Part shown: one piece after another, positions 9,601 through 18,404 of the stretch | Layout of the letters: each line of letters begins with the position of its first letter | Position numbering within the stretch: position 1 is the first letter of the stretch | Origin: Paenibacillus sp. OVF10 | GTDB taxonomy: Bacteria; Bacillota; Bacilli; Paenibacillales; Paenibacillaceae | Assembly: GCA_022836915.1 (NCBI GenBank) | Contig: CP094668.1 | Span: 3,782,001-3,846,000, forward strand | Reading direction: 5' to 3' | DNA: 64,000 nucleotides | The notes under the pieces: model-generated | Told to the model about the DNA's origin: nothing | The model's database searches: none | Seen by the model: only the letters and a program-made list of their open reading frames with translations | Position numbers and translations under genes: made by a program

Positions 9601-11875
9601 CATTGGTACGAGATTGAGAGTGGATACGACTATGGGTATGTGGAAGTCACCAAGGATGGTGGAACCACATGGTCTGAACTGGGCAAATTCTCACATAGTA
9701 CAAACGGTAAACAATGGACACCCGTATTTTATGATCTGGATGCACTTACCGGTAATGAAGTTCAATTCCGGTTCCGTCTGACCTCAGACAACAGTGTTGT
9801 GAAGACAGGCTGGTTCATTGATGATTTCCGTGTACTGGGTGTTGCTGCGGAGACGGTAACGGAGGACAGTGCGGTTGTACTTAACAGTGACAAACCGAAA
9901 CCGTCCTATGATAATCCATGGTACAAAATTTCGCGGACAGACAAAGCGGAATTCAACAAAACGAAACAGCAACAACCGGAAGTTGAAAAACCAGGAACAG
10001 GTTCGGTTAATCCACAAAGCCTGCCTGCAAGTGCAACGGTTACCGTACTGGAAACCGGACGTTCGGTGAAGACAGATTCAGCTACAGGCAAGTATAGCTT
10101 CACACACGTTGCAGGTGATTACACGTTAAAAGCGGAGGCATATGGATATTATCCTCGAACTCAGCAGGTAACGATCACCGATGGCAGTGGAGCCAAAGCC
10201 AACTTTAATCTGGAGGCAATCCCGCATGGACAGATTGAAGGTGTTGTAACAGATGAGCGGACAGGACAACCACTGGCTGATGCTTCCGTTCTCGTGGTGG
10301 AAGATGCCAAGGTAGGTGAAGTTCGCACAGGTTCAGATGGCAGCTTTGTTATTCAGGTATTGGAAGGAAGCTATACCCTGTCCATCCGGGCTGCTGATTA
10401 TTACAGTAAAACGGTTACTGTGACTGTCCCTGGTAATGGTACGGCTGAGGCAAATGTTGCCTTGAAACCATTCATCGGTTTCCCAGGGGAAATTGCTTAT
10501 GATGATGGAACTGCAGAAAATGCAAGAGCTTTTGTAGCTGCGGATAATGCTTGGGCGGTTCGAATGACACCTGAGCTGGAAACTGCACAGCTTACGGGTG
10601 CATCGTTCCGTTTCTGGAACACCGAATGGCCCGTACCAGGAGGTACAGCGTTCCAATATGCCGTCTATGATGCATCAGGTGCCGGTGGAGCTCCGGGACG
10701 ACAGCTGGCTGGACCATTCGATGGTACTGCACTTCGTAACGATCAATGGACATCCGTTGAATTCCCGGAACCAGTGATCGTAACGGGTGATTTCTATATC
10801 GTGTATGTACAGAGTGTAGCCGGAACTGGTGCTCCGGGATTGGCTACCGATGAGAATGGTACGAATGCAGGTCGAAGCTGGCAGCGTGTAGGTGGGGCCT
10901 GGAGCACTGCACCTGCAGAAGAAGGCAACTACATGATTCGAGCAGTCGTGAGATATCCGGTAAATGCACCTGTGCTCACAGTACCTGCAAACACGTATAC
11001 GAATCAATCGACTTTCACTGTGTCGGGAACGTCTCCAGCATCTGGAGCTCAAATCAAGATCTACAACGGCAAGGATCTAGCTGGCACCACAACGGTGGCA
11101 AATGGGAAGTTCTCATACGGTGTGAAACTCCGTTCTGGCATTAATGCGATTACTGCGGAGGCAGTGGTGGACGGAAAAACTACCGACCGTTCACTCCCGT
11201 TGTCATTATTCTGGATCAGACAAAACCACAATTGACGATTCTTACTCCAGCTCAGGGGGATCGCATCAATGCAGAAGTTGTTCACGTAACGGGTAATGTC
11301 GTGGAACAATTCCTCGATAAGGTAACCGTTAACGGACAAACCGTACAAGTGGGTAAAGACAGAAGTTTCAGTCACCGTGTATTGGTCAATGAAGGCGAGA
11401 ACACAATTACCATTACAGCAACCGATATCGCTGGTAACAAAACAACCGTAACCCGCACCGTCTATGTGGAAACGGCGTTGCCAGAACTTACGAATATTAC
11501 GCCAGCTGAAGATGTTCGAATCACATCAGGGAGAGTGTCACCGTTTCGTTTGACAGTAAACCTGGTCTGCAAGCCTCTTTCCGGATTCAGCTTCCTTTGA
11601 ATCTGAATGCCCAAGGGGCAGGAGAGATTCCATTGGTGGAGACTGAACCTGGTCGTTACACAGGTACGTACACAACACCTTCATCCCTTGTTCTGGATGG
11701 TGGAGTCATTGTGATTCGCGCTCAGGATGCAGCAGGCAACAAAGTAGAGGCGGAAGCAACTGGACGATTGTTCGTCAGCGCAGCACAAGAACAATCCGTT
11801 CCAGAACCAGATTTGAGCCCTGAAGAGACTGAAACAGAAGTAGATCCACCGTCTGCTGAGGGTCTGCAACCTTAA
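6632..11875 (+). CDS. bpr: Bacillopeptidase F-like secreted S8 serine protease, three frameshifts
   Basis: TTG start at 6632, 10 nt after AAGGAG. One base each must be restored in CCC 7494-7496, CCC 11196-11198 and GGG 11529-11531; then about 1,748 residues read through. Order: signal peptide (residues 1-29, cleavage after VSA), I9-type propeptide (about 60-175), subtilase domain with Asp249 (LDSGVDYTHP), His295 (DGHGTHTMGTMVG, formed across the first shift), NNSWGGG and Ser472 (GTSMAGPHT). Then an InhA-like beta-sandwich, a fibronectin III domain, a second InhA-like sandwich, two carboxypeptidase-regulatory-like repeats, a jelly-roll, and glucodextranase-B-like repeats ending in a Pro/Glu-rich tail. 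The catalytic part closely follows B. subtilis Bpr (DVVNNSWGGG, GLDEW, FPEFSAGN). No LPXTG anchor, so it is probably secreted. It supplies peptides by extracellular proteolysis. Confidence 0.9.
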
Positions 11876-11926
11876 TTATGCAAAGTGTGAAATGGATGAT
11901 AACTACGTTTTGACCATCTAAGCAAG

Positions 11927-11969
11927 AAGCCGATAAGCCGAGGTATCAGGGCTTATCGGCTTTTTGTTG
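11927..11969 (+). terminator. Terminator after bpr
   Basis: AAGCCGATAAGCC pairs with GGCTTATCGGCTT (13 bp), followed by TTTTTGTTGT. Confidence 0.9.
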
Positions 11970-12113
11970 TATCAATTCATAACTGACGCCTAAGATTACT
12001 CGGCTATCAAACCATTTATCCCTGATACACAGCGAAGTTTGATATGCGACCTAAATGCATCAAATACGTATAATATCCCTTAAGTCATTATTAGATGGAT
12101 AGGGAGATGAACG

Positions 12114-12296
12114 ATGAGAACACAAGTGAGAATATTTGAAAATACAAGTACTGTAGAGTTGGAGAAAGAAATGAATGAATTTTTAAATGGGATCAATACT
12201 GTGAATGTAGTGGATATCAAGTATTCTGAAGTATCCGTTACTAACGGAGGTTACGTTATAAATCATTACTCGGCTATGGTTATCTACGCCAAATAA
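12114..12296 (+). CDS. cse60: Cse60 family small sporulation protein
   Basis: 60 residues. It matches Cse60 in length and layout: an N-terminal VRIFENTSTVELEKEMNEFL helix region, then VNVVDIKYSEVSV and the C-terminal YSAMVIYAK. In B. subtilis Cse60 is made in the mother cell under sigma E; its function is unknown. The ATG follows AGGGAGATGAACG. The upstream TACGTATAATATCCC could hold a promoter, but no sigma-E site was resolved. A terminator follows at once, so it is a single-gene unit. Confidence 0.82.
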   Translation: MRTQVRIFENTSTVELEKEMNEFLNGINTVNVVDIKYSEVSVTNGGYVINHYSAMVIYAK

Positions 12297-12321
12297 ATTT
12301 AATAATGAACTTTAGAAAATG

Positions 12322-12349
12322 AAGCATCCATTGGGATGCTTTTTCTTTT
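12322..12349 (+). terminator. Terminator after cse60
   Basis: AAGCATCC pairs with GGATGCTT, followed by TTTCTTTT. Confidence 0.8.
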
Positions 12350-12459
12350 GCTCTCACATGACAGCAGGTGAGTTGTCTCCTTTCTTCACATTAATGATAT
12401 AACATGATATATTAGGATGTAGAACATGAGAAGTATGGGTATTTATGGAGGTGCTTGTA

Positions 12460-13623
12460 TTGGGGAAAGATTCGGCATCCAAGCCGATGTATGAACAGAT
12501 CTTTGAATCCTTGCGCGAACGGATACAGCTTCATCAATATCAAGTGGGTGAACGTGTTCCTTCGGAGAAGGAATTATGTGATGAATTCGGAGTTAGCCGG
12601 ATAACAACTAAAAAAGCGCTTGAGATGCTGGCGAGTGAACAATTAATTGTTCGTCAACCGGGACGGGGTTCTTTTGTAGCCGACACAGCAGATGTGTTAC
12701 AAGAAAAATCTAACAGACCTGCTCCGCGTGCTGCGGTTAAAGATCCGGAGAAGAAGCTGCTCATTGGTCTGGTCATTACTAATTTCAGCGACATGTATGG
12801 TACGGAACTGTTATATGGGATGGAAGAAGCTTCGCGAGAGCATGATTGTTTTCTTGTACTTAGACGATCCTTCGGGATTCCTGAACAGGAGGAACAGAGC
12901 ATTCAGGAACTGCTGGAACTGGGTGTGGACGGATTGATTATTTTCCCGGCACAGGGTGAATATTTCAGCGATGAGATTCTTAAACTGGTTGTTAACAAAT
13001 TCCCGTTTGTCCTAATTGACCGGTACCTGAAAGGCATTCCGGCTTCATCTGTCAGTACGGATAATGTGGGCGCGGCGCGAGAAGGGATGAATTATTTGTT
13101 CGATCTCGGTCACCGACACATCGCTTTTCTGACGCAGCCTCCGGCGAACACTACACCCATTGAAGAACGAATTGAAGGCATCATTGAGGCTCATCATGAT
13201 CAAGGAGTGCTGGTGAACAGGGAACTGTGGTTAGAATCTTTTCTTTCGACACTGCCTAGTGTGTTCGATCCTCAAGTCGAGGTCCGTGATGTGGAGACAT
13301 TGGTGGAACATTTACAGAAATACCCCCAGATTACTGCACTCTTTGCTGCGGAGTACCATATTGCTTTACTTGCAGAGCAGGCAGCGGATCGGCTTGGTCT
13401 GAAGATCCCGGAAGATATGTCCATCATTTGTTTTGACAGTCCAAATGCTGCCGAAGGAAGCCGTGTAACACACATGAGACAAAGCCAGTTTGATATGGGG
13501 AAACAAGCATTCGAGATGGTGCTTCAAAGTATGCAGAACAACGAAATGGCAGTGAACAGAGTTGTTTTGCCTGCCCGCTTGGTGAAGGGTAAATCAACAA
13601 GTATGGTGAAACAAAAGGGTTAG
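12460..13623 (+). CDS. GntR-headed LacI-type sugar regulator (AraR-like layout)
   Basis: About 387 residues from the TTG at 12460, which lies 6 nt after GGAGGTG; the in-frame ATG at 12445 overlaps that ribosome site and is less likely. Residues about 1-70 are a GntR winged helix (QVGERVPSEKELCDEFGVSRITTKKAL). Residues about 95-387 are a LacI/periplasmic-binding-like sensor (FVLIDRYLKGIPASSVSTDN, LGHRHIAFLTQPP). This is the layout of B. subtilis AraR: a repressor released by a sugar. The gene ends in its own terminator and lies just upstream, in the same direction, of the mannoside operon starting at 13848, so that operon is the likely target. The ligand (mannose or a mannoside) is inference. 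Confidence 0.9.
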   Translation: MGKDSASKPMYEQIFESLRERIQLHQYQVGERVPSEKELCDEFGVSRITTKKALEMLASEQLIVRQPGRGSFVADTADVLQEKSNRPAPRAAVKDPEKKLLIGLVITNFSDMYGTELLYGMEEASREHDCFLVLRRSFGIPEQEEQSIQELLELGVDGLIIFPAQGEYFSDEILKLVVNKFPFVLIDRYLKGIPASSVSTDNVGAAREGMNYLFDLGHRHIAFLTQPPANTTPIEERIEGIIEAHHDQGVLVNRELWLESFLSTLPSVFDPQVEVRDVETLVEHLQKYPQITALFAAEYHIALLAEQAADRLGLKIPEDMSIICFDSPNAAEGSRVTHMRQSQFDMGKQAFEMVLQSMQNNEMAVNRVVLPARLVKGKSTSMVKQKG

Positions 13624-13651
13624 TTTTAGCGGCTTTATAATCATTGTGTTC

Positions 13652-13688
13652 AAAGAGGGACTTCGTGGAAACGAGGTCTCTTTTTGTT
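13652..13688 (+). terminator. Terminator after the GntR/LacI regulator
   Basis: AAAGAGGGACTTCG pairs, with some G-U and mismatched positions, with CGAGGTCTCTTTT, followed by a T run. Confidence 0.65.
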
Positions 13689-13776
13689 GTGGATAAAAAA
13701 GGGGAACATTAACTTAATTGGTATACTATTTAGTGCGACGAAATGAGAATAACATGCTAATATACAAATAAATATA

Positions 13777-13822
13777 TTGACATAACATTATATTCGTTTT
13801 AGGATGATGAAAGCGGTTAACA
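13777..13822 (+). promoter_or_regulatory. Sigma-A-like promoter with LacI/cre-like dyad, mannoside operon
   Basis: TTGACA at 13777-13782, a 17-bp spacer, and TAGGAT at 13800-13805. Directly after lies TGAAAGCGGTTAACA (13808-13822), which resembles the CcpA cre site TGWNANCGNTNWCA but has one extra base in the centre. It could be a degenerate cre, a cre altered by a base error, or the operator of the regulator at 12460. Its place over the start of transcription suits repression. Confidence 0.55.
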
Positions 13823-13847
13823 AACTGGATTACATAAGGAGGACAAC

Positions 13848-15149
13848 ATGCTGACACCCAGAAATAATCAAGAAATTTCCCCCTCGATATACGACATGGT
13901 TGATCAGGTTAACAAACGTATGCCGGACCATCCGGCACTTAACCAAATGTTCAAAAACTGTTTTACCAATACGATGGCGACCACAATTCAGCGCAAAGAA
14001 GATGGAACAACTTTTGTGATTACAGGAGATATCCCTGCCATGTGGTTACGTGATTCTGCTGCTCAGGTCAGACCTTATCTGGTTCTCGCTTCAGAGGATG
14101 AAGATATCGCCGACATGATCGCTGGACTGATTGAACGTCAACTGAATTATATTCTGCTGGACCCTTATGCAAACGCTTTTAATGAGACGAAGAGTGGGAA
14201 AGGACATCAGGAAGACCTGACGCAAATGAATGATTGGATCTGGGAACGGAAGTATGAGATCGACTCATTGGCTTATCCGATTCAGCTCAGTTATCTCTTG
14301 TGGAAGAACACAGGAAGAACAACTCAATTCAATGATACGTTCCGTAAAGCAGCCCAGATCATCATGCAGTTATGGCAAGTGGAGCAACATCATGAGACGA
14401 AATCACCCTACACGTTCCAACGTCTGGATGCTCCCGAGACCGATACGCTCAGCCGAGAGGGGCGAGGTACTGAAACAGCCTATACAGGTATGACCTGGTC
14501 GGGATTCCGTCCCAGCGACGATCGTTGTGAATATGGTTATCTGATTCCATCCAATATGTTCGCTGTTGTGGTGCTTCGATATCTTCAGGAAATTGCTGAA
14601 GCGGTGTTCGAGGATGAAACGCTGGCAGCGAATGCTAAGCAGTTGGAGCAAGAGATCAACAAGGGTATTCAGGATTATGGCACCGTTGAACATCCGGAAT
14701 ATGGAACCATATATGCGTACGAAACGGATGGGAAAGGCAATCACAATCTGATGGATGATGCCAATGTGCCAAGTCTGCTGTCTTTGCCTTATCTCGGATA
14801 TGTGGAGGAGAACGACGAGGTGTATCAGAATACACGCCGTTTCATTTTATCCACGAACAACCCGTATTTTTATGAGGGAACAGCTGCAGCGGGAATCGGT
14901 AGTCCGCATACACCGGAGGGGTACATCTGGCATATCGCGTTATCGATGCAGGGGCTGACTACAGAGGATCGCAATGAAAAACTACGATTGCTTCAGCTCA
15001 TCCATAAGACAGATGCGGATACCGGACTGACCCATGAAGGTTTTTCAGCCAACAATCCACATGAATATACACGTCCATGGTTTTCATGGTCCAACATGCT
15101 CTTTAGTGAACTGATTATGGATTATTGCGGATTCCGCGTACAGAAATAG
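13848..15149 (+). CDS. GH125 exo-alpha-1,6-mannosidase
   Basis: 433 residues, full length for GH125 (formerly DUF1237). Signatures include GDIPAMWLRDSAAQVRPYL near residue 65, WERKYEIDSLAYPIQLSYLLW, TYTGMTWSGFRPSDD-type block, LMDDANVPSLLSLPYLGY and the end PWFSWSNMLFSELI. Characterised members (Clostridium, Streptococcus) are inverting, metal-independent enzymes that trim alpha-1,6-linked mannose from N-glycan-type chains. There is no signal peptide, so the enzyme is cytoplasmic. It is the first gene of a run of five (GH125, ABC binding protein, two permeases, GH38), which supports import and breakdown of alpha-mannosides. The ATG is preceded by AGGAGG. Confidence 0.92.
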   Translation: MLTPRNNQEISPSIYDMVDQVNKRMPDHPALNQMFKNCFTNTMATTIQRKEDGTTFVITGDIPAMWLRDSAAQVRPYLVLASEDEDIADMIAGLIERQLNYILLDPYANAFNETKSGKGHQEDLTQMNDWIWERKYEIDSLAYPIQLSYLLWKNTGRTTQFNDTFRKAAQIIMQLWQVEQHHETKSPYTFQRLDAPETDTLSREGRGTETAYTGMTWSGFRPSDDRCEYGYLIPSNMFAVVVLRYLQEIAEAVFEDETLAANAKQLEQEINKGIQDYGTVEHPEYGTIYAYETDGKGNHNLMDDANVPSLLSLPYLGYVEENDEVYQNTRRFILSTNNPYFYEGTAAAGIGSPHTPEGYIWHIALSMQGLTTEDRNEKLRLLQLIHKTDADTGLTHEGFSANNPHEYTRPWFSWSNMLFSELIMDYCGFRVQK

Positions 15150-15228
15150 ATAGGGAAGCAAGAGATAACCTGCGAGTACATCATAACGTTCGGAGTTCGT
15201 TGAATTCCGACAAAGAGGAGAGCGAATC

Positions 15229-16608
15229 ATGAGAAAAATATCATTGAAAATGCCGGTAGCAGCAGTTATGACATCCTTGCTCATTCTTACTACAGCCTGT
15301 TCGGGCGGAAGCTCAAGCACAGGCACAACCAGTGACGGCAAGAAGGAAGTAACCGTATCGTTCCGTTCTTCAGGATCGGAAGATACACTTACGAAGTTTT
15401 TCCAATCAGGTTTGGTGGATCAATTCGAGAAAGAAAATCCGGATATCAAAATCAACATCGCGCCTGTATTGGCAAGTGAGGGTGATTATACGTCCAAAAT
15501 GGTTTTGCAGATGAAATCGCCTGACACGGCGCCAGATGTCATTGCCGAAGATACATCCATCATCAAATCCGATGCTGCGGCGGGATATCTGGAGCCGCTG
15601 GATACACAAGTTCAGGGATGGCCCGATTGGGAAGAACACATCATCGACAACCTGAAGGCAGGGGTTACTGGCGAAGACGGCAAAGTGTACGGCGTTCCGG
15701 CTACCTCGGATACACGCGGAATCTGGTACAACAAGGAACTGTTTCAACAGGCGGGACTTGAAGTTCCATTCAAACCTGCAAGCTGGGCAGAAGTACTCGA
15801 AGCAGCACGTACCATCAAGCAAAAACTGCCAGGTGTGACACCGCTTAATATGATCGTGGGCAAAGCAAACGGTGAAGGTGTCACCATGCAAACACTGGAA
15901 ATGCTGCTCTATGGTACGGCGGATACGCTGTACGACGACACCACCAAGAAATGGGTAGTTAACAGCCCGGGCCTTCTGGATTCATTCAAATTCATAGATC
16001 AAGTGTTTAACACGGATAAAACAGGTCCGACGATGCAGGTTGCCTTGAATGGACAAGCTGGCAGTATTGCATTCCAGCAACAGTTCCCACAAGACAAACT
16101 GGCGATGGCTGTAGATGGTAGCTGGGCAGGTTCGACATGGGCCGAGAACGGTGCTGCTCCAATTGCCAACGTCGAAGAGAAAATAGGCTTTGCACCATTC
16201 CCAACACAAAATGGGGAAGAGCCTGGAGCAACTACGATGTCCGGAGGGTGGGCTTGGTCTGTTCCTGCACAAGCGAAGAACAAGGAAGAGGCTTGGAAAT
16301 TTATCGAGTTCCTGATGAATAAGGAAAATGCGACTGCTCGTGTTGTAGCGGAAGGCAGCCTCAGTCCGCGTAATGATTCCGCTGAAGTTGAAGGTTATAC
16401 GGATCGTCCATATACCAAAGAAGCACAGGAACTCTTGAATGTGGCCCACTTCCGTCCAGCGAACGATCAATATGCAGCGGTATCCGCACAATTGCAAAGC
16501 ATTGTTGAGAGTATTGCCTCTGGCAAGCTGACGCCGGAACAGGGAATTACGCAATTGAAGGACAACGTATCCCGTTCCCTTGGCGCGGACAGCATCGAAG
16601 AGAAATAA
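15229..16608 (+). CDS. Sugar ABC transporter substrate-binding lipoprotein
   Basis: 459 residues. A lipoprotein signal with lipobox ending LTTAC puts the lipidated Cys at residue 24. The mature part is an extracellular solute-binding protein of cluster 1 (MalE-like): FEKENPDIKINI, VYGVPATSDTRGIWYNKELF, GGWAWSVPAQ. It lies between GH125 and two MalF/MalG-like permeases, so it probably captures mannosides at the membrane. No ATPase gene is in the operon; such importers usually borrow a shared MsmX-type ATPase. A small dyad (CGGAGTTC/GAATTCCG, 15190-15210) lies just before the ribosome site AAAGAGGAG. Confidence 0.93.
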   Translation: MRKISLKMPVAAVMTSLLILTTACSGGSSSTGTTSDGKKEVTVSFRSSGSEDTLTKFFQSGLVDQFEKENPDIKINIAPVLASEGDYTSKMVLQMKSPDTAPDVIAEDTSIIKSDAAAGYLEPLDTQVQGWPDWEEHIIDNLKAGVTGEDGKVYGVPATSDTRGIWYNKELFQQAGLEVPFKPASWAEVLEAARTIKQKLPGVTPLNMIVGKANGEGVTMQTLEMLLYGTADTLYDDTTKKWVVNSPGLLDSFKFIDQVFNTDKTGPTMQVALNGQAGSIAFQQQFPQDKLAMAVDGSWAGSTWAENGAAPIANVEEKIGFAPFPTQNGEEPGATTMSGGWAWSVPAQAKNKEEAWKFIEFLMNKENATARVVAEGSLSPRNDSAEVEGYTDRPYTKEAQELLNVAHFRPANDQYAAVSAQLQSIVESIASGKLTPEQGITQLKDNVSRSLGADSIEEK

Positions 16609-16623
16609 GGATATCGATATATT

Positions 16624-16653
16624 CGGAGGGGAGGCACAATCTCCCTTTTTCCG
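16624..16653 (+). terminator. Intercistronic hairpin after the sugar-binding protein gene
   Basis: GGGGAG pairs with CTCCC around GCACAAT, followed by TTTTT. Partial terminators placed here usually let the binding protein be made in excess over the permeases. Confidence 0.5.
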
Positions 16654-16673
16654 GTTCGAATGGAGAGTGACTT

Positions 16674-17540
16674 ATGAAAAGGAAAGCACCAGGTTCATTT
16701 CTGTTTCTAATGCCTTCCGTACTGTTATTACTTGTGTTTTTCATTGTTCCCATCATTCTGACGATCTGCTTTGCCTTTACGAACATGGCTCTGACCGGGG
16801 CGGCAGCCAAGAGTTTGGAGTTTGTTGGATTCCAGAATTTCATTAATATGTTCCATGATCCTGACTTTCGCATTAGTGTCTGGCGTACGCTGGTCTTTCT
16901 CATCTTCTCCGCAGTGATTGGTCAGGTATTGCTTGGGTTCATTCTGGCACTTCTAATGAAGGAGAAAAATGTGACGTTCCGCCGGGTCATTGGCATCATC
17001 GTCATTGCCGGTTGGGTGACACCCGAGATTGTTGTGGCATTCTGTATGGTGGCCTTTTTCAGTGACAATGGTTCATTGAATCAGATCCTCGGCTGGTTTG
17101 GGGCGAATCCCATCTCCTGGTTGTTCAGTTTCCCTATGGTGAGTGTCATTATCGCGAATATCTGGCACGGCACAGCCTTTTCGATGATGGTCTATCAGTC
17201 GGCACTGGATGATATCCCGAAGGAAGTTGAAGAAGCTGCGATTATTGACAGTGCCACTGGGTTCCAGATTGTCAGACACATTACGATTCCAATGGTAAAA
17301 GGGTCTATCGTGACCAACATGATGTTGGTTACCCTACAGACACTGGGTGTGTTCACGCTAATCTATACGATGACCGGTGGTGGCCCGGGTACTTCGACAC
17401 AAACCTTGCCGATCTTCATGTATAACCAGGCCTTTGTGAACTATCAGTTTGGATACGGCACAGCCATCTCGTTGGTTCTGTTGTTCATTGGTATTATCGC
17501 CAGCCTGTTCTATATGCGATCCATGAAAGTGAAAGTGTAA
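16674..17540 (+). CDS. Sugar ABC transporter permease (MalF-like)
   Basis: 288 residues with six predicted membrane segments, the first at residues about 12-34 (FLMPSVLLLLVFFIVPIIL). The cytoplasmic EAA loop that docks the ATPase reads VEEAAIIDSATGFQIVRHI. It belongs to the MalF/LacF side of CUT1 importers. The gene follows the binding protein gene after a partial terminator and precedes its MalG-like partner by 22 nt. It forms half of the channel for the presumed mannoside. Confidence 0.92.
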   Translation: MKRKAPGSFLFLMPSVLLLLVFFIVPIILTICFAFTNMALTGAAAKSLEFVGFQNFINMFHDPDFRISVWRTLVFLIFSAVIGQVLLGFILALLMKEKNVTFRRVIGIIVIAGWVTPEIVVAFCMVAFFSDNGSLNQILGWFGANPISWLFSFPMVSVIIANIWHGTAFSMMVYQSALDDIPKEVEEAAIIDSATGFQIVRHITIPMVKGSIVTNMMLVTLQTLGVFTLIYTMTGGGPGTSTQTLPIFMYNQAFVNYQFGYGTAISLVLLFIGIIASLFYMRSMKVKV

Positions 17541-17562
17541 CCATGAAGGAGGTTCGATCCCT

Positions 17563-18386
17563 ATGGTCAAACATGGGCTTCAACGCAAAATCCAGTACGG
17601 GATTCTAGTTTTTCTGGGGCTCTGTTTTTTATTGCCGCTGCTCTGGATCATTTTGGCTTCATTTGACCCGAACGCGCAGCAGGGTATCAAAATGCCCAGT
17701 ACCTGGACCATTCAAAATTTCAAGGATGTACTCGGGGATTCGAGCAATCTTCGTTCATTCGGTGTAGGCCTGATTCTGTCGGGAGGGCAAGCGATATTGG
17801 TTGTTCTGGTATCGGTGCTTGCTGCGTATCCTTTATCCCGTTACGAAATGAGATTCAAAAAAGCTTCTTGTTATCCATTCTGTTCATGACAGCTCTTCCG
17901 ATTACTGCCGTGATGGTTCCGGTATTTCAGATGTTTCTGTTCTTCAAAATGCAAAATAGCATCATTGCCACGATGCTGTTCCTGACGGCATCCTCACTTC
18001 CGTACGGCATCTGGATGATGAAAAACTTCATGGATTCGGTGCCGATTGATCTGGAAGAATCGGCGTGGATCGACGGTGCTTCCGTCTGGAACGGATTGAG
18101 ACGAATTGTAGCGCCATTGATGTTGCCTGGTATTGCAACGATAGCGATATTTACCTTTTCGGGAAGTTGGGGCAACTTCTTCGTGCCATACATCCTGCTC
18201 CAGACGCCGGAGAAACTTCCGGCATCGGTCACGATCTATCAATTTTTCGGCAGCCACGGCATGGTTGAATACGGCAGATTGGCTGCATTCTCACTACTTT
18301 ATACGATGCCTTCGGTTGTGCTATATATTTTCTCCCAGCGTTACATGTCCAAGGGCTTTAGCATGGGCGGGGCAACCAAAGGTTAA
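17563..18386 (+). CDS. Sugar ABC transporter permease (MalG-like), frameshifted
   Basis: Start ATG 17563 after GAAGGAGG. Reading breaks at the TT of 17865-17866; restoring one T gives KKAFLLSILFMTALPITAVMVP and an unbroken protein of about 274 residues with six membrane segments. The EAA loop is LEESAWIDGASVWNGLRRIV. It is the MalG-type partner of the preceding permease. The two pieces overlap in different frames and nothing else is missing, so a sequencing error is more likely than inactivation. Confidence 0.88.
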
Positions 18387-18404
18387 TGACAGGAGGTACG
18401 CAAC

